Shown here: positions 27,059 to 36,503 of the stretch, one piece after another | How positions within the stretch are numbered: the first letter of the stretch is position 1 | Layout: each line of letters begins with the position of its first letter | Assembly: GCA_963816315.1 (NCBI GenBank) | Contig: CAWFJZ010000032.1 | Coordinates: 186,001-250,000 of the forward strand | Direction of reading: 5' to 3' | Source: CADEEN01 sp963816315 | GTDB lineage: Bacteria; Pseudomonadota; Gammaproteobacteria; Burkholderiales; Burkholderiaceae_C | DNA length: 64,000 nucleotides | Made by a program: the position numbers and the translations under genes | The notes under the pieces: model-generated | Database searches by the model: none | What the model saw: the letters and a program-made list of their open reading frames with translations, nothing else | Told to the model about the DNA's origin: nothing

Positions 27059-28848
27059 AGCGCGGCCTCCGCGTCGATCTCAGGGCGCAGTCGCACGGTC
27101 CACGCTGGATCGTAGCTTTCGGACTCGACAGCGAAATGCGCCTTGTCGCCCTTCTTCATTGCGAAGCGAAAGAGGCGATGGTCGTTGGGGTCTGCCGTCG
27201 CGTTTACCCCGGTGAACTTGACGATCAGCTTGAGGTCGTCGCCCTCTTGTCCATCGTCCTCGAGTACCGGGCAGCTAACTCTGAGGTGCAGACGCATTTG
27301 CTCCTCGCTGGCTTTCGGGTCGAGAAATAGATCGAAGACGGATCGCAGTTTCAGCATCCCGTCGGATGTGGCGACGGCGTGAGGCTGTTTGGTGAAGACC
27401 AAATGCAGCGGCGAAGCAACGGGCTCGGGTGGCTGCTTCGGGCCCATGCCCTGGGGGCGGAAGTAGGAGCCCAACGCGCGTTCCAAGATGGACAAGCGCT
27501 TCTGCTTGGCAGGCGCTGGTGGCGCAGTTTCGCGCTGGAACCGTTTCAGGTTGTCCTTGATGCGTGTCATCACGGCCGATACGACGTTCTTGGCTTCACC
27601 CTTGACGTCGCGCAGGTTTGCCGATTCAGGATCCGAACGGTCGTGCGCAGGCGGCTCGCTTTTTTTCAGCACAAGATCGATTTCTTCGGCGGCCATGAAT
27701 GCGCCCACCACGATGGGTGCCGTCTCCGAGCAGGCCTTGTAGGCAACGACCATCAAAGGTGCTCGGACGAGAGCTACGGTGTTGCAGCGATCGGGGCGCA
27801 CGATGGGGACGCCCTGTTCGCTCAGTGGTGGCACCACGAACCCACATGTGCCCAGAGTCGTCTCACCCAGACGATTGAGCGGGCTGAGTTTCTCTTTGCC
27901 TTGCTTTGGCGTGGCTACGCCGCGCGCAATCTCGAAGGCCTCGATGAAGGGCTTGAGTTGATCGTTCTTTTTTGGCCTGGGTGTCGATAGGCACCAGCGG
28001 CTCGTATACTTCGACTGAGATGTGTTCGATGGCCGAGGCCACCACCAGTCTTCGACACCCGTGATGATGTCGCCGAGGTTCACCGTGGCGTCCACGATCA
28101 AGATAGTCGTTCCGAGGTCGCCTTTCTCACGAAGCGCGAAGCCGAGCTTGCCGGCAAGTTTGTCGGCTTGCTTGTCCTCGAATGGGTCGAGGACCAGGCG
28201 GCCTGCTGCGTCCTCGTGCTTCTTGGTTCCGAGCCATGCCCTGCCGCTGAAGTTTTTCGCCTTGTGCTCGTGGCTGGCGTAGTAGCCACAGCCAAAGAGC
28301 CGTGTGTGTTCGTTGCCTGCGTCGTCTGCAAAGCGCGTGTACGCAAAGATGGTTTGAATCGCCGAGCTCGACGAGTAGACCGATTTGCCGAAACCGTAGG
28401 AGCCGCCGGTTCCTCTGGCGGTGCGAGCCTTCGACCGGTCGCCCAAAGACAAAAGTAGGCGATAGAAGTTCGAGCCCTTGTCATGTGGGTCACCGGATAG
28501 GCCTTCGGCGTTATGGTCCTCGACATAGAGAAGCGAAAGCGGTGTGCGTGCCTTGTCCAAAGTGGTGAGGCAGTTGGGACTTGCCAGCTCCAACTCCGCT
28601 GCGCGGGCCGCGATGCCATTCAGACCAAGCTCGAGTCGACGAAGGCGCTTTTGTCGGCGCCGACGAGCTTGGTGAGTCGAAAGCACACCCGCACTTTGCC
28701 GCCATCGATGCCGGCGTTCGACAGAATTCTGGATGGCCTCTCGGGCCAAGACATGTTCGGGCTGCATGCCCGGCGACTTGAGCGTGTTCGCGTACGCCTC
28801 GCCGGCCGCGCCACCGATTGGGTCGCTTTCCTGAAAAACCCAGGTCAT
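27055..28848 (-). CDS. GHKL-type ATPase, MutL/MORC-like (four compensating frame breaks)
   Basis: After correction, about 597 residues. The N-terminal GHKL ATP-binding fold shows the N-box EAIQNSVDAG (E37, N41, D44), a VEDHNAEGL string in the position of the D-x-G-x-G motif, and a glycine-rich lid RGTGGSYGFGKSVYSSSSA. A second domain follows (LIVDATVNLGDIITGVEDWWWP), then a C-terminal beta-rich region. Breaks: surplus base near 28719 and lost base near 28630; lost base near 28031 and surplus base near 27970. Each pair restores frame, typical of sequencing error. Such ATPases occur with C5-methyltransferases and Vsr in restriction-like operons. Clear GGAGGAG upstream of ATG 28848. Confidence 0.72.
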   Translation of the reverse strand: MTWVFQESDPIGGAAGEAYANTLKSPGMQPEHVLAREAIQNSVERRHRWRQSAGVLSTHQARRRRQKRLRRLELGLNGIAARAAELELASPNCLTTLDKARTPLSLLYVEDHNAEGLSGDPHDKGSNFYRLLLSLGDRSKARTARGTGGSYGFGKSVYSSSSAIQTIFAYTRFADDAGNEHTRLFGCGYYASHEHKAKNFSGRAWLGTKKHEDAAGRLVLDPFEDKQADKLAGKLGFALREKGDLGTTILIVDATVNLGDIITGVEDWWWPRPSNTSQSKYTSRWCLSTPRPKKNDQLKPFIEAFEIARGVATPKQGKEKLSPLNRLGETTLGTCGFVVPPLSEQGVPIVRPDRCNTVALVRAPLMVVAYKACSETAPIVVGAFMAAEEIDLVLKKSEPPAHDRSDPESANLRDVKGEAKNVVSAVMTRIKDNLKRFQRETAPPAPAKQKRLSILERALGSYFRPQGMGPKQPPEPVASPLHLVFTKQPHAVATSDGMLKLRSVFDLFLDPKASEEQMRLHLRVSCPVLEDDGQEGDDLKLIVKFTGVNATADPNDHRLFRFAMKKGDKAHFAVESESYDPAWTVRLRPEIDAEAAL

Positions 28849-28863
28849 TTGCTCTCCTCCTTA

Positions 28864-29094
28864 TCAGCCGAGCTTGAAATCGTCCTTGGCGCGCCGGCTC
28901 AACGACGCCTGGAACTTCACCCGCAAAAGCTTCATCTCGTTGTCCAGCGCCGAGAGGATCTTCTGGGCGTCCTCTTGCGAGTAGTCGTAGTTGCTGGTGT
29001 TTGAGAGGTTGCCAATCAGGCGCAGCATCTGTGTGGCTTTGCGCACCCTGGCTTCGCCAAGTTCGACGAAGCGCTCGCGCTTATTTCGATCCAT
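28864..29094 (-). CDS. Small helical protein, first gene of the island operon
   Basis: A 76-residue, highly charged, probably all-helical protein (RFVELGEARVRKATQMLRLI ... EDAQKILSALDNEMKLLRVK). It lies 15 bases upstream of the GHKL ATPase gene on the same strand and is the first gene after a 220-base non-coding region. No family recognised. A role as a coiled partner of the ATPase is only inference from position. Confidence 0.6.
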   Translation of the reverse strand: MDRNKRERFVELGEARVRKATQMLRLIGNLSNTSNYDYSQEDAQKILSALDNEMKLLRVKFQASLSRRAKDDFKLG

Positions 29095-29117
29095 GGTTAT
29101 CCGTTGAGTTATGTGGC

Positions 29118-29136
29118 CTACAAAATGAAAATGTAG
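29118..29136. promoter_or_regulatory. Inverted repeat upstream of the island operon
   Basis: CTACAAAATGAAAATGTAG: CTACA and TGTAG arms around a 9-base A-rich centre, 24 bases before the first ATG of the operon. The same arms (CTAC...TGTAG) occur closer together in the three operator-like repeats before the MNT gene at 30390-30440. The rest of the gap 29095-29318 is AT-richer than the chromosome but shows no gene. Confidence 0.35.
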
Positions 29137-29318
29137 TGCATTGGATCGCTTGTGTGCATGTTTTCAGGTTGTGTTGCAAAGACGCAGCGCTGAGCAGCCC
29201 TTTTCGAACTAGAGCGTTGGCGTGTTTTCGCGCGGGTATGCGTTGTGCTCGCGGTGTCAGGATGCAGCCAGCGGCTTCCAGCGCGCGAGCGAGGCCCGCG
29301 GACGAGCTTCGGCTTCGT

Positions 29319-29798
29319 TCATGGCCCGGCTCCGCCGACCAAGCCTTGCTTCATCAACGCTGGGTGTCGTGCGGCAAACCACGCGGCGACATCGGCTTGA
29401 AACGGCGTCACGAGCGCAATCGCCTCATCCACTTCCGCGGGGGTGGAGAACTGGCCGGCGCGGTACTTTCGATTGCGCCAGTCGCGCAGCGCATCGAGCT
29501 CATCGAAGCGGCGCTGGCTCAGGCCGATAGCTTGCGCTGTGCCTTCGAATACAGCGGCGTGGTGACCTTTGTCGCTGGTGGCGCGCCAGCCCTGGGCGCA
29601 GGCCACCGCCAGGCAGGCCAGCAGCACGGCATCCCAGGCGGCGTCCCTGCGCGTGCCTGCCGACACCACCGCGAGCTGTGCGTCCCGCAGCTTCACTTGC
29701 GCCGCCTGCAGCCAAGCCACCACGTCGCGGGCGTTGGCGGGCAGCGGCTTCAACGGCGCATCGGGCTCACGGGCCAGTTGCTGGAAGGATCGCAGCAT
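29319..29798 (-). CDS. HEPN-like protein, partner of the MNT nucleotidyltransferase
   Basis: A 159-residue helical protein overlapping the nucleotidyltransferase stop by 32 bases. The near-C-terminal RDWRNRKYRAG matches the HEPN R-N-x-x-x-H region, with the final His replaced. HEPN proteins paired with minimal nucleotidyltransferases form toxin-antitoxin modules in which MNT adenylylates the HEPN RNase. The replaced His raises the question whether the nuclease is active. Position next to the Dcm-Vsr island supports a defence role. Confidence 0.65.
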   Translation of the reverse strand: MLRSFQQLAREPDAPLKPLPANARDVVAWLQAAQVKLRDAQLAVVSAGTRRDAAWDAVLLACLAVACAQGWRATSDKGHHAAVFEGTAQAIGLSQRRFDELDALRDWRNRKYRAGQFSTPAEVDEAIALVTPFQADVAAWFAARHPALMKQGLVGGAGP

Positions 29799-30367
29799 CG
29801 AGGTCTCCGATCAGCGCGATCCGCGGCCCTTGCACGACACCGAGTGCAAAGCTCTCACCGTCGCGGATCTGGTTCTTGAACGATTGGGTCGTACAGGCGG
29901 TGGCATGCACGGCCCGGCCGAGCGCGCGGCCGGCCGGCTTCAGCGCTGCGTTCAGCTTGAGCTCGGAGGCTGAGCCCAGCACCAGCAGATCAATGTCACT
30001 GGTGGCGCCTTCGGCACCGCGCGCCACCGAGCCGAAGACCAGCGCCACCTCGACACCCTTCACTGTTGCCCAAGGCCTCGCGCAGCGTGCGCACGAGCGC
30101 GCTGTCTTGCTGCATCAACGTGACCAGCGGGGCCAGGGCCGGGTCGGTGCTGGCGTAGTAGCGCGGCAGGCCGTCCTGCTGGCGCCGCGTGACGAGGCCC
30201 GCCGCCGTCCAGCGCTTGAGCAGGCGAGCCACGCCGCCGGGGTCCAGCCCCGCTTCGGCCGCCAACTCGCGCTGGCCGAAACCGCGGCCGGGCTCGGCGA
30301 ACAGCGCCCGCAAGGCGCGCAAGCGGCCGAGGCTGCCGAAGACTTCGACGAGGGTGGATTCGTTCAT
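29767..30367 (-). CDS. Winged-helix / minimal nucleotidyltransferase fusion (one frame break)
   Basis: The N-terminal winged-helix domain (residues 1-90: GQRELAAEAGLDPGGVARLL and VTRRQQDGLPRYYA) is followed by a Pol-beta-type nucleotidyltransferase with GSVARGAEGATSDIDLLVLG (G-S-x10-D-x-D catalytic motif). The frame breaks near 30058 in a G-run; removing one G joins REALGNSEG to VEVALVFGSVARG, giving 199 residues. The HTH domain plus the three upstream repeats suggests autoregulation. MNT proteins usually act as antitoxins to HEPN toxins. Confidence 0.78.
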
Positions 30368-30389
30368 GGCGAGTGCGTTGACGAAGCGG

Positions 30390-30440
30390 CTACGCTGTAG
30401 GCAGCTTGGCTACAGTGTAGATCAATTGACTACGATGTTG
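30390..30440. promoter_or_regulatory. Three 11-bp operator repeats with 20-bp period before the MNT gene
   Basis: CTACGCTGTAG (30390), CTACAGTGTAG (30410) and CTACGATGTTG (30430) start exactly 20 bases apart, two helical turns. Each is a short palindrome CTAC-N2-TGTAG; the third is degenerate. They lie 23-73 bases upstream of the MNT start, where the winged-helix domain of that protein would be expected to bind for autoregulation. Confidence 0.6.
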
Positions 30441-30462
30441 ACAGATCGGCAGCGGGTCGGCC

Positions 30463-30906
30463 TCACGCCACCCGATCCACCCGCATCGCCAGCAGCACCG
30501 AGGTCGTCGTGCGCAGCACGCCGTCGATCTCGCCGATCTCGTCGAGCAGGGCGTCGAGGCGTTGCGTGTTCGGTGCGCGCAGCACGGCCAGGTAGTCGAA
30601 CTCGCCGCTGACCGCCGCGAGCTGGCGCAATTCGGGCAGCAGCGACAGACGCTCGATCACTGAGCGCGCGGCCTTCGGGCTGACGGCCAGGTTGACGAAG
30701 GCCTGCACGCCTTGTTCGCCTTCGGTGACGGCCAGGCGCACGGTGTAGCCGACGATCGCGCCGCCGGCTTCGAGCCTCGCGATGCGCGCCACCACCGTCG
30801 TGCGCGCCACGCCGAGCTGGCGTGCGAGCGCGGCCGTCGAGGCGCGGGCGTTGGCCTGTAGGCGGGCGATCAGGCGGCGGTCCAGGTCGTCGAGGGGTAG
30901 GGGCAT
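30463..30906 (-). CDS. Lrp/AsnC family regulator
   Basis: A 147-residue transcription factor starting MPLPLDDLDRRLIARLQANA. It has the N-terminal HTH (residues 5-60) ALARQLGVARTTVVARIARLEAGGAIVGYTV and a C-terminal RAM/ACT-like domain ending TTTSVLLAMRVDRVA. It is divergent from the lysine 6-dehydrogenase gene with a 124-base spacer, so it is likely the lysine-responsive regulator of the adjacent catabolic pair. An in-frame upstream ATG is possible, but MPLPL fits the family start. Confidence 0.88.
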   Translation of the reverse strand: MPLPLDDLDRRLIARLQANARASTAALARQLGVARTTVVARIARLEAGGAIVGYTVRLAVTEGEQGVQAFVNLAVSPKAARSVIERLSLLPELRQLAAVSGEFDYLAVLRAPNTQRLDALLDEIGEIDGVLRTTTSVLLAMRVDRVA

Positions 30907-31030
30907 GTGACGTTTCGGCGAAGAGTCGTGACGATGCGGCGAGATTGTCGCCAGCATTGGCGAAGCAAGCCTTTCTTTCGCCAGCGCACCTGCCTACAGT
31001 CCGGCGGAGCGTTTTGTGAGGAAGCCCACC

Positions 31031-32125
31031 ATGAAGATCGCCCTGCTCGGCGCCGGCCACATCGGCCAGACCATCGCCCGCCTGCTGCACACCAGCGGCG
31101 ACTACCAGGTCAGCGTGCTCGACAAGAATCCGCAGTACCTGAAGGTGCTGGCCGACGAAGGCCTCACGACCGTGCGCGTGGACAGCGACGACCCGGCTGT
31201 GCTCGGTGCCGCACTGCGCGGCAAGGACACGGTTGTCAACGCGCTGCCCTACCACCTGGCGATCACCGCGGCGCAGCTCGCGTTGGAGCATGGCTGCCAC
31301 TACTTCGACCTCACCGAAGACGTGGCGGCGACGAAGGCGATCAAGGACATGGCGCGCGATGCGAAGACCGCCTTCATGCCGCAATGCGGCCTGGCGCCGG
31401 GCTTCATCGGCATCGTCGCGCACCACCTGGCCAAGGGCTTCGACAGCGTGCAGGACGTGCAGATGCGCGTCGGCGCGCTGCCGGCGTTTCCGACCAATTC
31501 GCTGAAGTACAACCTGACCTGGAGCGTCGATGGCCTGATCAACGAGTACTGCCATCCCTGCGAGGCGATCCACGGCGGCGAGACGATCAGCGCGCTGCCG
31601 CTCGAAGGGTTGGAGCACTTTTCGTTGGACGGCGTCGAGTACGAGGCCTTCAACACCTCGGGCGGTCTCGGCACGCTGTGCGAAACCTGGGCGGGGCGGG
31701 TGCGCAACCTCGACTACAAGACGGTGCGCTACCCCGGCCACCGCGACTTGATGAAGTTCCTGCTCAGCGATCTTGGGTTGAAAGCCGATCAGGAGAACCT
31801 GAAGGCGATCATGAGGAAGAGCATGCCGACAACGATGCAGGACGTGGTGCTCGTCTTCGTCACGGTCAGCGGTCAGAAGAACGGCATGCTGCTGCAGGAG
31901 GTTTTTGCGCGAAAGATTTTTGCCGAGCGCGATGCGACAGCGCCGCTGTCGGCCATTCAGATCACGACGGCGGCCGGCATTTGCGCTGCGGTCGATCTGT
32001 TCCGCGAGGGCAAGCTGCCCAAGCGCGGCTTCATTCGGCAGGAAGAGGTGGCGCTGCCTGACTTTTTGGCGAACCGATTCGGCAGGGCGTACCAGCAGTC
32101 GCGGCAAGTCGAATCCATTGCTTGA
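31031..32125 (+). CDS. Saccharopine dehydrogenase-like protein, probably lysine 6-dehydrogenase
   Basis: A 364-residue NAD(P)-dependent enzyme. The Rossmann motif LLGAGHIGQTIARLL is at the N-terminus. The conserved YFDLTEDV and GLAPGFIGIVAHHL blocks typical of saccharopine dehydrogenase/LysDH proteins follow at about residues 95-130. It is followed 12 bases later by an aldehyde dehydrogenase suited to oxidising the product, 2-aminoadipate 6-semialdehyde. Preceded by GAGGAAG. The pair and the divergent Lrp point to lysine degradation to 2-aminoadipate. Confidence 0.82.
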   Translation: MKIALLGAGHIGQTIARLLHTSGDYQVSVLDKNPQYLKVLADEGLTTVRVDSDDPAVLGAALRGKDTVVNALPYHLAITAAQLALEHGCHYFDLTEDVAATKAIKDMARDAKTAFMPQCGLAPGFIGIVAHHLAKGFDSVQDVQMRVGALPAFPTNSLKYNLTWSVDGLINEYCHPCEAIHGGETISALPLEGLEHFSLDGVEYEAFNTSGGLGTLCETWAGRVRNLDYKTVRYPGHRDLMKFLLSDLGLKADQENLKAIMRKSMPTTMQDVVLVFVTVSGQKNGMLLQEVFARKIFAERDATAPLSAIQITTAAGICAAVDLFREGKLPKRGFIRQEEVALPDFLANRFGRAYQQSRQVESIA

Positions 32126-32137
32126 GGAGTGACGAAG

Positions 32138-33665
32138 ATGAAAACCTCCACCGAACACGTTCATGCGCTGCTGCAACGCCTTGGCGTTGTGAAGAGTCTT
32201 TACACCGAAGGCACGCTCGCCGCGCGCTCGCCGGTCGATGGCGCTGAGACGGGCCGCGTTGTCGAAGCCAGCGCCGCCGACATGCAAGCCGCGATCGGCC
32301 GCGCGCACGCGGCCTTCCTCACGTGGCGCAACGTGCCGGCGCCCAAGCGCGGCGAACTCGTGCGCCGCTTCGGCGAGGTGCTGCGCGAGCACAAGGCCGA
32401 CCTCGCGGCGCTGGTGTCGCTCGAAGCCGGCAAGATCGCCAGCGAAGGCGCGGGCGAGGTGCAGGAGATGATCGACATCTGCGACTTCGCCGTCGGCCTG
32501 TCGCGCCAACTGCACGGCCTGACGATCGCCAGCGAGCGGCCGCGGCCACCGCATGATGGAGCAGTGGCTGCCGCTCGGCGTCGTCGGCGTCATCAGCGCG
32601 TTCAACTTTCCGGTGGCGGTGTGGGCGTGGAATGCGGCGCTGGCGCTCGTCGCCGGCGACCCGGTCGTCTGGAAGCCGAGCGAGAAGACGCCGCTGACCG
32701 CGTTGGCGACGCAGGCGCTGTTCGACAAGGCGCTCGCGGCGTATCGCGCGGAAGGTCACACGGCGCCCGATGCGCTGAGTCAGGTGATGAACGGCGGCGC
32801 GGCGGCGGGCGATGCGCTCGTCACCGACACACGAGTCGCCCTCGTCTCCGCGACCGGCTCGACGCGCATGGGCCGCGCCGTCGGCCCGAAGGTCGCAGCG
32901 CGCTTCGGCCGCTGCCTGCTCGAACTCGGTGGCAACAACGCGTTGATCGTCTCCGACAAGGCCGACCTCGACCTCGCCGTGCGCGCCATCGCCTTCGGCG
33001 CCTGGGGCACCGCGGGCCAGCGCTGCACGACGACGCGGCGCGTCATCGCGCATGCGTCGGTGCACGACGCACTGGTGGCCAAGCTCGACAAGGTGCGCGT
33101 GCAGTTGAAGATCGGCGATCCGCTGCAAGAGGGCACGCTCGTCGGGCCGTTGATCGACAAGGCCGCATTCGACGCTATGCAATCCGCGCTGCAAGACGCG
33201 AAGCAACAGGGCGGCACGGTGCGTGGTGGCACACGCTCGCTCGCAGCAGAACAACCGAACGCCTACTACGCCGAACCCGCACTCGTGACGATGCCCGCGC
33301 AAACCGCCGTCGTCTGCCACGAAACGTTCGCGCCGATCCTCTACGTGCTCAAGTACGACCAACTCGACGACGCGATCGCGCTGCACAACGCCGTGCCGCA
33401 GGGCCTGTCGAGCGCGATCTTCACGACCGACCTCCGCGAGGCCGAGGCTTTCATGAGCGCCGCCGGCAGCGACTGCGGCATCGCCAACGTCAACATCGGC
33501 ACCTCAGGCGCCGAGATCGGCGGTGCCTTCGGCGGCGAAAAAGAAACCGGCGGTGGCCGCGAGTCGGGCTCCGATGCCTGGCGGCAGTACATGCGCCGCG
33601 TCACCAACACGGTCAACTACAGCAACGCACTGCCGCTGGCGCAGGGCGTCAAGTTCGACGTTTAG
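32138..33665 (+). CDS. Aldehyde dehydrogenase, probably 2-aminoadipate semialdehyde dehydrogenase (one frame break)
   Basis: ALDH superfamily. NAD-binding motifs SAFNFPVAVWAWN and VSATGSTRMG are visible, as are catalytic GLU in LELGGNNALIV and catalytic Cys in GTAGQRCTTTRR. The C-terminal GGEKETGGGRESGSDAWRQYMRR is typical of the ALDH7/antiquitin type. The frame breaks near 32546. Deleting one C gives ERPRHRMMEQWLPLGVVGVI and 508 residues, normal length. The ATG at 32138 (with GAGGAG before it) is preferred to GTG 32129. Confidence 0.87.
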
Positions 33666-33991
33666 CGCACCGAGCCCGCGCCGAAGAAGTGGCGAAAGAC
33701 ATCCGGCTCGACGATCTCGCGTGACGCCAGCCCGCTGATGTGCGTGTCGGCCAGCGGCGCCGACGGCAGCAGCGGATCGAAGATCGCCGGCATCGTCTCG
33801 GTCCAAACCGGAGCCACAGTGGGCGCGCTGCGCAGCCGCGCCCGGGCCTGCTGCACCAGCTCGTTGGCGATGGCGTAGGAGGCCTGCGGCACCTGCCGGC
33901 GCAACAGCACGCCGGGCAGTGACGGCAGCTCTTCCCACTCCAGGCTGGCAGGCGGCGCGGTGCTAAGACTGAAAGGTTTTGGGGCGTTCAT
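33662..33991 (-). CDS. Hypothetical protein, 109 residues
   Basis: Starts MNAPKPFSLSTAPPASLEW and is Pro/Ala-rich with no recognised domain, signal or membrane segment. Its stop overlaps the convergent aldehyde dehydrogenase stop by 3 bases. An earlier in-frame ATG at 34018 is possible but starts in AT-rich upstream sequence. Codon use is chromosome-like, which supports a real gene, but the function is unknown. Confidence 0.5.
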   Translation of the reverse strand: MNAPKPFSLSTAPPASLEWEELPSLPGVLLRRQVPQASYAIANELVQQARARLRSAPTVAPVWTETMPAIFDPLLPSAPLADTHISGLASREIVEPDVFRHFFGAGSVR

Positions 33992-34143
33992 GCGGCCCTC
34001 CGTAGCAACTTGATGCAAGTTTTATCGACCGTTTTTTCGCCGCCATTCCCCCGAAAAGAGTGCGCTGAGCGCCGTATTTCCCTGCTGCCATCCCTTGCTT
34101 GCAGATGGACCTCGGGCCGCATCTGCGCGATATTCGCGCTGCC

Positions 34144-34411
34144 ATGTGGATCCGACCCAACCGACTGCCGCTCGCACGCATGCCTTCGATGAAGCCGCCG
34201 CCGACACCGCCGGCGCCCGGCTCGGTGAAGGACATGCAGCAGCGCAAGGGCCCGCAGCCGACGCTGCCGCCGCCGCTGACGGAAGAGGAAGAAGCGCAGC
34301 TCGCCGGCGGTTTCCACGAGTCGAGCTACGAGCTGCGGACCGGCGTGGACATCCTCGAGTCCGACTGGCCGGACGACGTCGACGATCCCCGGCGCGCTCG
34401 ACGAGAGCTAG
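34144..34411 (+). CDS. Small protein with a FHESS-type motif (3' end corrected)
   Basis: About 88 residues. A Pro-rich N-terminus is followed by LTEEEEAQLAGGFHESSYEL and RTGVDILES. The same core (W/F-HESS-x4-x-G-x-D-x-x-E) recurs in the small protein at 36504. The listed frame continues antisense into the metallophosphatase gene; one surplus base near 34384 gives the ending PDDVDIPGALDES and TAG at 34409-34411, 4 bases before the convergent stop. Function unknown; short HESS proteins are widespread in Burkholderiales to my knowledge. Confidence 0.6.
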
Positions 34412-34415
34412 AGCC

Positions 34416-36279
34416 TCACGGGCGCGCGGTCTTGCCGATCACGAATCGATCGACGACGCGCCAGTCCGTCGTCGGCGCCACGCGATCGGTGCCGAGCATC
34501 AGCACCTCGAGGCCGGCGGGCGCGAGGCGCATGCGCAGGAAGCCCTTGTAGTCTTCGATCGCCAGCGAGCCGAAGGCGTTGTTCGGCAACTGGCCGAAGA
34601 CGCCGCTCATCAGCGCCAGGTACAGGCCGAACAGCGCGCCACCGACGACGACCCCCGCCGCTGCAACGGCCAGCCAAAGGCCGAGGCCACCGGTCAACGT
34701 GGCCACCGGGCCGAGCACGGCCAGCCACGGCGCGAGCAGCATGCGCGGCCAGCCAGTACAGCGCGAAGATGCAGAAGCCATGCGCCATGCCGTGCAGGAA
34801 GCCGCTGCCGGCGCGCCAGAACCAATGCGCCGGGCCTTCCCAGGCGATGCGCACGCAGCCGGCGAGCATGGCCAGGTTGATGCCGGTGGCCAGCGGTGAA
34901 AAGACCATCGCGCCCAACCAGCGCGTGGCGGCTGGCCCAAAGGCGAATTGCTGCATCGGCTTGAAGCCGTCGGGCGCGAACGACAGCGTGAAGACGAACG
35001 AGTTGACGTAGGCATTGATGCCGTAGAGCGCGCCGATGGCCAGCGCAAACGCGAAGTTGCTCTGCCACAGGTCCTGCATCGACGCCGGCAGGCTCTGCCG
35101 CCACGGCGCGCGCGTGAAGTGCAGCGTGAAGAGGGCCCACAGGTTGCGCCAGGCCAGCAGGCGCGTTGTCGCCGGGGCAGGCCAGGTGGCTTGCGGCGTG
35201 AACGCCTGTCCTTCTGCGCTGCTGCCGCGGCCGACGCGCACGCGATGGCGCAGCTCGGTGTCGATGGCGCTGCTTTCGGGCGCGCGGTCGAGCACCTTGC
35301 GCGCGGCCACGTCCAGGCTGTGCGTCGGGTGCAGGAAGGCGCCGCCGGCGCCGCAGGTGACGAGGTGCGTGGCGCCGCCGGCCGCATCGAGCGACTCGCG
35401 GTGGTAGTGGTGCAGGTCGCCGGCCAGGCGCATGCGGATGCGGGCGCCGCGCGCTTCGAGCAGCGCTTCCAGGCGCTGGTAGCGGCGCGGGTAACCGTCG
35501 GGCGCGCCGTCGCCGAGCTCGCGCGTCCAGTAGGGCTCGGGGTAGATCAGCAGCAGGTCGTCGCCGGGTCGAAGGCCGTCGTCGCGCGTCGGGTCGAGCA
35601 GCGCCCGGAAGGCCTCGAACTGCTGGCGATCGAGGTCTCCCGTCAGCGCCCAATCGAAGCCGAGCACCCAGAAGCCGTGCGGCAACTTGAGCGCAAAGTA
35701 GGTCTGGCGCTGCGGCGTGCGGGCGCCGAGAAAGTCGCCTTTGTCTTGCGCCACGAAGTAGCGGCAGAAGGTCGAGGCGCTGTCGAACCAGTCGTGGTTC
35801 TGCGGGATCGCGGCGACGATTTTCTGCGCCCCGCCGCTGTTGGCGCGAAAGCGGCTCGCCGGGTCCTGCGCCAGCGTGAACGGCTCGAAGAAGCGGTACT
35901 GGTACACCGGGCCGCTGGCGCCGGGGTAGGCCAGGTCACCGCCGAGCAGCAGCACGTCGGCCTCGGGCAGCGTCAGCGCCGCGCCTGCTTCATCGCGCGC
36001 GGCCAGTTGCGCCGCCAACGCGGCCTGCGCCACGGCGAAGGTGGCGCTGCCGCCGTCGCCGGTGTCGGCGATGAAGTCGATCCACAACGCACCGTCGGTG
36101 CGCGCCGAGAGGTCGATCGGCGCCAGCGCCGCCGAAAAACTCTCGCGCCGATCGAGGTTGCGCTGGAAGTTCTGCGACTGCACCAACTCCTGGCCCGCCT
36201 GCAGCAGCACCGGCGGCGCGTACCAGGCCACCGGCACGCGCTCGTGAGGCGGGACGTTGGATCCGAAGCGTTCGGGCAT
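34416..36279 (-). CDS. Membrane-attached calcineurin-like metallophosphatase (one frame break)
   Basis: N-terminal metallophosphatase domain (to about residue 330) with the metal-ligand strings DTGDGG, LLLGGDLAYPG, IPQNHDWFD and AGDLHHYHRES in family order. The C-terminal half holds several membrane helices (about 390-540), so the enzyme is probably bound to the inner membrane. The frame breaks near 34743; deleting one base joins FALYWLAA to MLLAPWLAVLGPV and gives 620 residues. Substrate unknown. Convergent with the HESS protein gene, which ends 4 bases away. Confidence 0.78.
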
Positions 36280-36503
36280 GGGGGCGGATCATAGGCAGCA
36301 CGCGCGGTTCGTCCGGGGCTTGAAGTCCAGCGGCAAAAACAAGTGCGGATAAGGGTTTGCCATAGGGCTGTTGGTACAGACAGACACGTTTGGCCGTCTG
36401 GAGGCGCGATCCCCCTTTGGTGTGATGGCAACCGGTCCACACTCTTCCCATGATCGCGTCATCGCTTCGCCGCAACGGCGCGCTTTTCACACGGGGCCCC
36501 ACC

